IMG/VR virus record: IMGVR_UViG_3300048672_000664 | Span: 1 to 36,915 of that record | From: a virus | Reading direction: 5' to 3' (one strand) | DNA: 36,915 nt | Shown: one piece after another, positions 6,009 to 11,456 of the stretch | How positions within the stretch are numbered: the first letter of the stretch is position 1 | Layout: the number at the start of each line of letters is the position of its first letter | The notes under the pieces: generated by a model | What the model saw: only the letters and a program-made list of their open reading frames with translations | What the model was told of the DNA's origin: nothing | Databases searched by the model: none | Program-made: the position numbers and the translations under genes

Positions 6009-7766
6009 ATGCCTCTCCACCCCTACCAACAGGAAGCTCACGACGCTGTAATGTCGTGGGTTTCTAAATCATCAGAGCCGTGCCTGATTGAAGCGCCCAC
6101 AGGAGCTGGAAAAAGCCATATTATCGCAGAGATTGCAAAATCTCTGCATACAGTGAGCAAAGGAAAACATGTTCTGTGCCTGGTGCCGAGTAAAGAACTA
6201 TTGGAGCAAAACGCTGAAAAGTACCTACTAACCGGCAATAAATGCAGCTTGTTTAGCGCCAGCGTAGATTCTAAATGCCTACGCCATCCGGTCGTGTTCG
6301 GAACTCCATTGACAGTTAAAAACAAAGCATATAAATTCGGAGAAAAATTCTGTGCTGTCATACTGGATGAGGCGCACAAGGCGTTAACGCCAACTATATT
6401 ATCCATTATCGACACGATAAAAAAAGCTAATCCTTATCTGCGTGTCATAGGCCTGACGGCAACGCCATACAAGCTCGGACATGGATATATCTATCTGCTC
6501 GATGAAAACGACAAAGCGCACGGCACGGATAGAGCCAAAGAGCCGCATTTTAAGAAGAAAGTTTATAGTATCGACGCTCGATATTTGATTGATAACGGTT
6601 ATTTGACACAGCCCATCATTGGAAAAATTAACGGTAATCATTACGAAACTAAAGCAATGGTCGTTAACAAGCTGGGTAATTTCGACAAATCAGACATAGA
6701 CCGCGCTTATCACGGCCATGGACGATTAACATCGGCTATTATCAATGACGTGGTTTCACAATCGCAAAACCGGCAGGGCGTATTGATCTATGCAGCAACG
6801 ATACAACATGCAAAAGAAGTATTAGCCAGCCTGCCACCTGAATTATCGGCCATAGTAACCGGCGATACAGACAAATCAGAACGCGCCAAGATACTCAAAA
6901 GACTACGAGAAAAAAGGCTTAAATACGTTGTTAACGTGGCTGTTTTAACAACAGGCGTAGATGTGCCGCACATTGATGTAATCGCAATCCTACGGGCTAC
7001 TGAATCGATATCGCTGCTACAACAAATCATAGGTCGTGGATTACGTACAGCGCATAATAAAAAAGACTGCCTAGTATTGGACTATGCAGAAAATCTGGAT
7101 CGCCACTGCCCAGACGGGGACATATTCAATCCGAATATTAAAGCGTTCTCTGTTGAGTTAGGATCAGGAATGCTAACCTGTAAATGTCCAGAATGCAACG
7201 GTGAAAATGAGTTCTCAACAGTTAAAAACGAGGCAAAACTAGCTATTGATGAAAATGGCTATTTTGTTGACCTGATGGGCAATCGCGTCATGACTGAATA
7301 CGGCCCCATGCCAGCGCACTATGGCCGCCGGTGCACACAGTATAAAAAAATCAACGGAAAATATGAGCGCTGCAATTACCGCTGGACGTTTAAATCTTGC
7401 GAAAAATGCCAGCATGAAAACGATATAGCCGCGCGTTATTGTGCTGGATGCAAAACTGAATTGGTCGATCCTAACGAAAAATTAATCGGCGATTTCAAGG
7501 CTATGAAAAAAGACCCCTATCAAATGCAAACAGATAAAATCATCGACATTCAAAAAAGCACCACAATTTCAGCAAAAGGCAACGAGTGTTTAAAGGTCAC
7601 ATTCACTACTGAATATAGAACGTTTACTGCTTGGCTGGTAAAAAGCAGTAGCAAATATGATTTGTTTTTTGCCTATAAAGATATACAAACAGTGACGTAT
7701 AAAAAGAACCGTAAAACAGAATTTTTTGATATTTATTCTTACAATGAAGTGGCTGATGAAATTTAA
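6009..7766 (+). CDS. SF2 DEAH-box helicase with C-terminal zinc ribbons (585 aa)
   Basis: Helicase motifs are in order: Walker A APTGAGKS (residues 29-36), DEAH (120-123), motif III GLTATP (148-153), a C-terminal RecA lobe with TTGVDVPHIDV, and motif VI QQIIGRGLRT (about 340-349). A cysteine-rich region follows from about 390 to 485, with CKCPEC and CEKCQHE/YCAGC knuckles typical of zinc ribbons. An extra domain of about 90 residues ends the protein. Phage helicases of this class unwind DNA or remodel forks during replication and recombination. It sits in the recombination operon between the YqaJ and VRR-NUC nuclease genes, so the three probably act on the same DNA substrates. Confidence 0.85.
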   Translation: MPLHPYQQEAHDAVMSWVSKSSEPCLIEAPTGAGKSHIIAEIAKSLHTVSKGKHVLCLVPSKELLEQNAEKYLLTGNKCSLFSASVDSKCLRHPVVFGTPLTVKNKAYKFGEKFCAVILDEAHKALTPTILSIIDTIKKANPYLRVIGLTATPYKLGHGYIYLLDENDKAHGTDRAKEPHFKKKVYSIDARYLIDNGYLTQPIIGKINGNHYETKAMVVNKLGNFDKSDIDRAYHGHGRLTSAIINDVVSQSQNRQGVLIYAATIQHAKEVLASLPPELSAIVTGDTDKSERAKILKRLREKRLKYVVNVAVLTTGVDVPHIDVIAILRATESISLLQQIIGRGLRTAHNKKDCLVLDYAENLDRHCPDGDIFNPNIKAFSVELGSGMLTCKCPECNGENEFSTVKNEAKLAIDENGYFVDLMGNRVMTEYGPMPAHYGRRCTQYKKINGKYERCNYRWTFKSCEKCQHENDIAARYCAGCKTELVDPNEKLIGDFKAMKKDPYQMQTDKIIDIQKSTTISAKGNECLKVTFTTEYRTFTAWLVKSSSKYDLFFAYKDIQTVTYKKNRKTEFFDIYSYNEVADEI

Positions 7767-8151
7767 CAAATCAATCCACGTCGAAGGCGACTTGTCATTT
7801 CGTGGCGATTGCCCGACCGAAGCCGCCGAACAAATCACGTTTTTTTCAGCATTAAAACTAACCCATCCGAAACTAGCTAGAATAGCCGTGCATATCCGCA
7901 ATGAAGGCCAGCGCACGCATCAACAAGCAGCCCGCCATAAAAGCGAAGGTATGAACGTCGGAGCGTCTGACATCATCATTCCTTGTAACCCGCCTATTGT
8001 CATTGAGTTAAAACGCCGTGATCACACAAAATGCCGGTTAAGCGCTGATCAGGAGCAATACTTAATTGACTGCCAAGCCAATGGAGCAAGAGCTTGCATA
8101 GCGTTAGGATGGGAATCTGCAATCAATTTTATAAATAAATATTGCATTTAG
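7756..8151 (+). CDS. VRR-NUC domain nuclease (131 aa)
   Basis: The stand-alone VRR-NUC domain is visible in HIRNEGQR (about 46-53), GASDIII with Asp72, IELKRR with Glu84 and Lys86, and a following SADQEQYL helix. These form the PD-(D/E)xK catalytic core. Small phage VRR-NUC proteins cleave branched DNA such as Holliday junctions. The frame is open from 7726. I chose ATG 7756, which overlaps the end of the helicase gene by 11 bases; ATG 7744 is also possible. It is the last gene of the recombination operon before a new promoter at about 8150. Confidence 0.8.
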   Translation: MKFNKSIHVEGDLSFRGDCPTEAAEQITFFSALKLTHPKLARIAVHIRNEGQRTHQQAARHKSEGMNVGASDIIIPCNPPIVIELKRRDHTKCRLSADQEQYLIDCQANGARACIALGWESAINFINKYCI

Positions 8152-8178
8152 TTAATTTATGTGATTTAATATAATCAC
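8147..8178 (+). promoter_or_regulatory. Promoter with palindromic operator over the -10
   Basis: TATAAT at 8170-8175 is a perfect -10, with TTTAGT (8147-8152) 17 bases upstream as a weak -35. GTGATT (8161-8166) and AATCAC (8173-8178) form an inverted repeat that covers the -10. Its arms match those of the perfect GTGAT..ATCAC palindrome at 3778-3793, although the inner spacing is two bases longer. The same repressor may therefore control both sites. Confidence 0.6.
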
Positions 8179-8196
8179 ACTATAAAAGGAAAAAAA

Positions 8197-8334
8197 ATGG
8201 AAAACAACAAGAAACATAAACTGGTACAAATCAATGTATCAAGAGAAACTAGGGCTGCGATTAAGCTTCTTGCTGCAAGGCATCAATTAACTATGCAGGA
8301 ATATGTTGAAAAACTTATAAAAATACAAAAATGA
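8197..8334 (+). CDS. Ribbon-helix-helix-like small DNA-binding protein (45 aa)
   Basis: ATG 8197 follows an AAAAGGA ribosome binding site. The 45 residues show a basic tail, a beta strand LVQINVSRET, then two helices (RAAIKLLAARHQ and MQEYVEKLIKI), the pattern of Arc/CopG ribbon-helix-helix dimers that insert a two-stranded ribbon into the DNA major groove. It lies directly behind a promoter with an overlapping palindrome and may regulate itself. No toxin partner is recognised next to it. The stop overlaps the next start (ATGA). Confidence 0.6.
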   Translation: MENNKKHKLVQINVSRETRAAIKLLAARHQLTMQEYVEKLIKIQK

Positions 8335-8507
8335 AAACTCACTTCGATAAAAAAGATTTCGACGTAGAATGGCTGTTAGAACATTCTGGTCGTCAATTTA
8401 CCTGTGATCAAATAGATCGATTCGTTGAGCGCGTTGGAATAAAACAAGACTCTAACATACCTGAATCTGAAGCAAGATTGCAAGTATATAATGAGATATT
8501 CAAATGA
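8331..8507 (+). CDS. Small hypothetical protein (58 aa)
   Basis: A 58-codon frame begins in an ATGA overlap with the preceding gene and ends in another with the next (8504-8507). The product begins MKTHFDKKDFDVEWLLEHSG and is highly charged and helical, with a single cysteine. It resembles no family I recognise. Coupling on both sides supports translation. Since it follows a ribbon-helix-helix protein, an antitoxin-toxin arrangement was considered, but nothing in the sequence shows toxin activity. Confidence 0.5.
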   Translation: MKTHFDKKDFDVEWLLEHSGRQFTCDQIDRFVERVGIKQDSNIPESEARLQVYNEIFK

Positions 8508-8713
8508 ACGAAGAACGAGTTATTCAAATGAACGAAGACTTCAGGTTTTTTAATAAGGAATGTTACAAAATAACTAAGTTAATAAACACCTTAGACGATG
8601 AGCTGATGGATAAAAGTTATTTATACGATCTTTTAACTATTCTTCGCTCAGCTAAGAACATTATAGAAAATTTGGCTGAGATATCATCAAATCGAATAAA
8701 TGATAATTTTTGA
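8504..8713 (+). CDS. Small helical hypothetical protein (69 aa)
   Basis: The 69-residue product starts in the ATGA overlap at 8504-8507. It is predicted by eye to be two long helices (residues 5-35 and 42-62), rich in Glu, Asp, Asn and Leu, with no membrane segment and one cysteine. The N-terminus contains the near-repeat MNEERVIQMNEDF, so a second start is possible at 8528. No family is recognised. It is the third gene of the operon from the promoter at about 8150. Confidence 0.5.
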   Translation: MNEERVIQMNEDFRFFNKECYKITKLINTLDDELMDKSYLYDLLTILRSAKNIIENLAEISSNRINDNF

Positions 8714-8798
8714 TTTGGTTTTTAAATACCCGGAACATGCGTACCCGGTTTTGGCATTAATGACAGCGGGGTTAATTTATGTCACAAATTACAGATGA
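8700..8798 (+). CDS. Possible 32-residue membrane peptide bridging two genes
   Basis: A frame of 32 codons runs from ATG 8700, inside the end of the previous gene, to TGA 8798, inside the start of the next (8779). It begins MIIFDLVFKYPEHAYPVLAL and contains a hydrophobic segment (AYPVLALMTAGLIYV) long enough for one membrane span. It would fill the only gap in an otherwise continuous chain of overlapping genes. No clear ribosome binding site is seen, so it depends on coupling. Confidence 0.35.
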   Translation: MIIFDLVFKYPEHAYPVLALMTAGLIYVTNYR

Positions 8799-8967
8799 TG
8801 AATTTAGATTGCAAATGGACAATCAACTAAAGGCGCAAGGATTACGTAAAGCAGAGAGAAACAGAATAGTTGAAGAAGCACTTTTAAGAGTTGGTGTTAA
8901 TTATCGTAAAAAAAGAATTGAAAACGAACGCTCATTAGCTGTTGAGCGTCGAAAAGGCTCCATGTAG
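8779..8967 (+). CDS. Small basic hypothetical protein (62 aa)
   Basis: The 62-residue product starts at ATG 8779 behind GCGGGG (8767-8772). It is helical and strongly basic toward the C-terminus (RKKRIENERSLAVERRKGS), with the middle reading QLKAQGLRKAERNRIVEEAL. A nucleic-acid-binding role would fit the charge, but no family is recognised. It is the last gene before the terminator at 8981-9008 and so closes the early rightward operon. Confidence 0.55.
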   Translation: MSQITDDEFRLQMDNQLKAQGLRKAERNRIVEEALLRVGVNYRKKRIENERSLAVERRKGSM

Positions 8968-8980
8968 TACCTCCTCCCTA

Positions 8981-9008
8981 GCCCTGTGAAGTTAACAGGG
9001 CGTTTTTT
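8981..9008 (+). terminator. Rho-independent terminator closing the early rightward operon
   Basis: GCCCTGT (8981-8987) pairs with ACAGGGC (8995-9001) around a seven-base loop, followed by G and six T (9003-9008). It lies 13 bases after the stop of the gene at 8779-8967 and separates the early genes from the accessory cassette, which would then need its own promoter. Confidence 0.88.
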
Positions 9009-9045
9009 GAATGGCTTTGAATATAGAACCATTCACAAAATAATT
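9008..9045 (+). promoter_or_regulatory. Inverted repeat and weak promoter ahead of the accessory cassette
   Basis: TGAATGG (9008-9014) and CCATTCA (9029-9035) form an inverted repeat with a 14-base gap just behind the terminator. TTGAAT (9017-9022), followed 17 bases later by ATAATT (9040-9045), could be a sigma-70 promoter for the gene at 9061, with TAGGAG (9050-9055) as ribosome binding site. The hexamers are weak matches. Position after a terminator is the main argument. Confidence 0.35.
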
Positions 9046-9060
9046 TAAATAGGAGAAAAA

Positions 9061-9420
9061 ATGATCGATATAAACGAATTAACATTTGGACAACTGAAAG
9101 AAATACGTTCATTAATGCCTGATTTACCTAAAGAAGAAAAGCCTCACCCATTTGTTGGCAAGTTCTGTATTGCACGAGCATATTCAGAAGGAGTGCACGC
9201 CGGGTTTGTCGTGTCAGTTGACAATGACACGTGCATACTAAGGGATAGCCGCAGACTTCATTCATGGAAGGGCACTGGTGTTGCGCTTTCAGGAGTCGCC
9301 AATGGCGAACTAATTTCTGGAAATGTCGACACGATTAACCCTGAAATCTACATAACAGGGTTATGTTCACTAATTCCATGCACAGAAAAAGCCATGAAGT
9401 CTATTTATGAAAAAAAATAA
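9061..9420 (+). CDS. Phage hypothetical protein, DUF6948-like (119 aa)
   Basis: The 119-residue protein starts behind TAGGAG. Residues 28-60 (HPFVGKFCIARAYSEGVHAG then FVVSVDNDTCILRDSRRLHSW) form a small beta domain reminiscent of the DUF6948 group seen in phage accessory regions. It ends with the conserved-looking LIPCTEKAMKSI. There is no signal peptide or membrane helix. It opens the accessory cassette and its last 14 bases overlap the Gly-rich repeat gene. The family comparison is from memory and is tentative. Biochemical function is unknown. Confidence 0.5.
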   Translation: MIDINELTFGQLKEIRSLMPDLPKEEKPHPFVGKFCIARAYSEGVHAGFVVSVDNDTCILRDSRRLHSWKGTGVALSGVANGELISGNVDTINPEIYITGLCSLIPCTEKAMKSIYEKK

Positions 9421-9724
9421 CTATCAAATGATTTATGGCTCTGGAACTGGCTCTGGCAATGGCTCTGGCTCTGGCGATGGATATGGCTCTGGCTATGGCT
9501 CTGGCTATGGCTCTGGCGATGGCGATGGATATGGTTCTGGCTATGGCTCTGGCAATGGCTCTGGCTCTGGCGATGGATATGGTTCTGGCTATGGCTCTGG
9601 CTCTGGCGATGGCGATGGCTATGGCTATGGCGATGGATATGGTTCTGGCTATGGCTCTGGCGATGGCGATGGCTATGGCTATGGCGATGGCGATGGTTCT
9701 GGCGATGGCTATGGAACTGGTTAG
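9407..9724 (+). CDS. Gly/Ser/Asp/Tyr hexapeptide-type repeat protein (105 aa)
   Basis: ATG 9407 lies within the end of the preceding gene. After a short unique leader (MKKNNYQMIYGSG) the whole protein alternates Gly with Ser, Asp, Tyr or Asn (YGSGYGSGDGDGYG). It has no hydrophobic core, so it should be disordered or form an extended Gly-rich structure. The leader recurs in the broken copy at 9742, which argues that this reading frame, not the Ala/Met/Leu frame at 9435, is the one under selection. Function is unknown. A sticky surface or linker protein is possible. Confidence 0.55.
   Translation: MKKNNYQMIYGSGTGSGNGSGSGDGYGSGYGSGYGSGDGDGYGSGYGSGNGSGSGDGYGSGYGSGSGDGDGYGYGDGYGSGYGSGDGDGYGYGDGDGSGDGYGTG
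9432..9722. repeat. Hexanucleotide minisatellite (GGCTCT/GGCTAT/GGCGAT)
   Basis: About 290 bases consist of near-perfect hexamers of the form GGCKMT or GGATAT, nearly 50 units without interruption. Because the unit is a multiple of three, every plus-strand frame stays open or nearly so. Longer blocks are repeated (for example GATATGGTTCTGGCTATGG near 9527, 9574 and 9634), which shows recent internal duplication. Such tracts change length by slippage in whole codon pairs, so protein length can vary without frameshift. Confidence 0.9.
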
Positions 9725-9741
9725 TACCTATGGTTATAGGT

Positions 9742-9975
9742 ATGAAAAATAAATATCAAATAATTTATGGTTCTGTCCCAAGCTATTATGGTGGTGGTGA
9801 TGGTGCAGGGTATGGCTATTATAACGGAGCTGAGTCTGGACAGGGGTAGTCATCTGGTTCTGGCTGTGGTGACGTCTGCAGCTATGATTATGGAAGAGCT
9901 TCTGGAGTCGTGTCTGGATATTGGTCTTGATTTGGTTACGGAAGTGGCTATGGACGTGAAAAAAGTAATTATTAA
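9742..9975 (+). pseudogene. Decayed second copy of the Gly-rich repeat gene
   Basis: The frame from ATG 9742 begins MKNKYQIIYGS, matching the MKKNNYQMIYGS leader of the gene at 9407. It continues Gly/Tyr/Ser-rich through TAG at 9847-9849 and TGA at 9928-9930 to TAA at 9973-9975 (ending FGYGSGYGREKSNY). Between the stops the composition stays Gly/Ser/Tyr-rich, so the stops interrupt a once-continuous gene. Only 35 residues can be made from it. The codon pattern has drifted from hexamers, so this is the older or relaxed copy. Readthrough of both stops is a less likely alternative. Confidence 0.6.
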
Positions 9976-9994
9976 CAACAACTAAGGAAACAAA

Positions 9995-10672
9995 ATGAAA
10001 AGACAATCAAACAATCTCATCGTATTCGCAATTTTCTGGTGCGTAATATTTTTGCTTTTAGTCACAAATCACATTGCAAACGCATCAGAGCGTGAGCATG
10101 AAAGGGGAGATAACAATGCGTCAACGATTTCTAATGCTACCGCACAAAGTTCGTCTTGGGCTGTTGGCGGCAACTCTTCTTTGCATTCTACCATTGGTGT
10201 TAGTGTTGGCGGTTCTAACGCTACTGCAATTAGCGGACCACAGTATAGTAGCAGCGGCGCTTCAATGGGAGAAATAAAAAACGATTCAGCGGGCGGCAAC
10301 GTCCAGATACAAGGCAACAAATACCCAAATCAGGCGCCGACGATATTCAGTACCAGCGCGCCTTCATACAGTCAACGAAACTGCACACCCGTTGGCAGCG
10401 TCAATGCATCAGGCCCGCTTGGTGGGTTAGGGTTTGCATTCCCGATGGGAGGTGATGTCTGCAATGGCTTGAACGAATCCGATAAAATTGCAGAGTGGGA
10501 AAGAGAGTCAGGTGATGCCAAGCTTTGGTTGGTGCAATGTAACCTGATGATACAGAAAGATTCTGATTTGGCTGATGCATTTGAAGACTCCGGCTATAGC
10601 TGTAAAGACGCATATATCAAGCGCCAAGCTGATGCCAACGCCCGCGCAAAAATGAGCTTGCTACAACACTAA
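9995..10672 (+). CDS. Exported or membrane-anchored cysteine-containing protein (225 aa)
   Basis: The start follows AAGGA (9985-9989). Residues 1-30 are a basic tip and a hydrophobic segment (LIVFAIFWCVIFLLLVTNHIANA) that acts as a signal peptide or anchor, with possible cleavage after ANA. Residues 35-120 are low-complexity Ser/Gly/Asn/Ala, and 125-225 form a compact part with four cysteines (CTPVG, DVCNG, VQCN, YSCKD) that could make two disulfides in the periplasm. No family is recognised. It lies between two repeat genes in the accessory cassette, and export with disulfides suggests a role at the host envelope. Confidence 0.6.
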   Translation: MKRQSNNLIVFAIFWCVIFLLLVTNHIANASEREHERGDNNASTISNATAQSSSWAVGGNSSLHSTIGVSVGGSNATAISGPQYSSSGASMGEIKNDSAGGNVQIQGNKYPNQAPTIFSTSAPSYSQRNCTPVGSVNASGPLGGLGFAFPMGGDVCNGLNESDKIAEWERESGDAKLWLVQCNLMIQKDSDLADAFEDSGYSCKDAYIKRQADANARAKMSLLQH

Positions 10673-10717
10673 TCACATAACAGAACAGGAATGTTCATAT
10701 TTTGGAGAAATAAACAA

Positions 10718-11455
10718 ATGAAAATTAAATTCGCTGCAATTTTAGATATTGAATTAGCGCTGAAGGCTGTTGAAAGCAATGGATATGCCTTGCAATACGT
10801 CAAAGACCAGACAGAAGCTATATGTTTAAAGGCTGTTGAAAGAAATAGCTATGCCTTGCAATACGTCAAAGACCAGACAGAAGCTATATGTTTAAAGGCT
10901 GTTGAAAATGAAGGCTGTGCCTTGCAATACGTCAAAGACCAGACTGAAGCTATATGTTTGAAGGCTGTTGAAAGAAATGGCTGTGCCTTGCAATACGTCA
11001 AAGACCAGACTGAAGCTATATGTTTGAAGGCTGTTGAAAGAAATGGATATTCCTTGCAATACGTTAAAGACCAGACTGAAGCTATATGTTTGAAGGCTGT
11101 TGAAAGCAATGGATATGCCTTGCAATACGTCAAAGACCAGACAGAAGCTATATGTTTAAAGGCTGTTGAAAGAAATAGCTATGCCTTGCAATACGTCAAA
11201 GACCAGACAGAAGCTATATGTTTAAAGGCTGTTGAAAGAAATAGCTATGCCTTGCGATACGTCAAAGACCAGACTGAAGCTATATGTTTGAAGGCTGTTG
11301 AAAATGAAGGCTGTGCCTTGCAATACGTCAAAGACCAGACTGAAGCTATATGTTTGAAGGCTGTTGAAAGAAATGGCTATGCCTTACAGTTCGTATTGAT
11401 AAAAGATATTTTTATTAAAATTGCTAAGCAATTAAATATTAAAGTGGAGATTTAA
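10718..11455 (+). CDS. DUF4116-like tandem repeat protein (245 aa)
   Basis: I start at ATG 10718, with TTTGGAG about ten bases upstream; an in-frame ATG at 10691 has none. After MKIKFAAILDIELAL the protein is ten 22-residue units of the form KAVERNGYALQYVKDQTEAI (each with Cys-Leu joining to the next), followed by a short tail. The unit matches the DUF4116 type of helical repeat, with Leu/Val/Tyr at fixed positions forming an alpha solenoid. DUF4116 repeats occur in bacterial effectors and large viruses, with unknown ligands. No signal peptide is seen. Near-identity of units at DNA level shows recent expansion. It precedes the subtilisin-like gene by one base. Confidence 0.7.
   Translation: MKIKFAAILDIELALKAVESNGYALQYVKDQTEAICLKAVERNSYALQYVKDQTEAICLKAVENEGCALQYVKDQTEAICLKAVERNGCALQYVKDQTEAICLKAVERNGYSLQYVKDQTEAICLKAVESNGYALQYVKDQTEAICLKAVERNSYALQYVKDQTEAICLKAVERNSYALRYVKDQTEAICLKAVENEGCALQYVKDQTEAICLKAVERNGYALQFVLIKDIFIKIAKQLNIKVEI
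10763..11391. repeat. Ten 66-bp tandem repeats with a 330-bp higher-order duplication
   Basis: AAGGCTGTTGAA recurs exactly every 66 bases from 10763 to 11357. Units 1 and 6, and 2 and 7, appear identical, and units 3 and 9 share the unusual NEGC variant. The array therefore looks like a five-unit block copied once and then adjusted by gain of unit 8. Such long identities are prone to recombination and to assembly collapse. Confidence 0.9.
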
Positions 11456-11456
11456 A

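Noticed and set aside
8161-8178. CRP-type site (TGTGA..TCACA)
   Set aside because: The half-sites are separated by ten bases rather than six, so it does not fit CRP. The match to the phage's own palindrome is a better explanation.
8197-8507. Toxin-antitoxin pair (ribbon-helix-helix protein plus 58-residue partner)
   Set aside because: The order and palindromic promoter fit, but the partner shows no toxin motif or fold that I can recognise.
9435-9752. Ala/Met/Leu-rich 105-codon frame inside the hexanucleotide repeat
   Set aside because: It is a by-product of the hexamer unit. The Gly-rich frame has a leader that recurs in the second copy, while this frame starts in the repeat and ends in unrelated sequence.
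9767-9985. 72-codon open frame across the broken second Gly-rich copy
   Set aside because: It is open but offset from the conserved leader frame, has no ribosome binding site and no recognisable content. Kept as a possible alternative only.
10763-11391. Regular 66-base direct repeats resembling a CRISPR array
   Set aside because: There are no unique spacers: whole units are near-identical and in frame, encoding a DUF4116-like protein.
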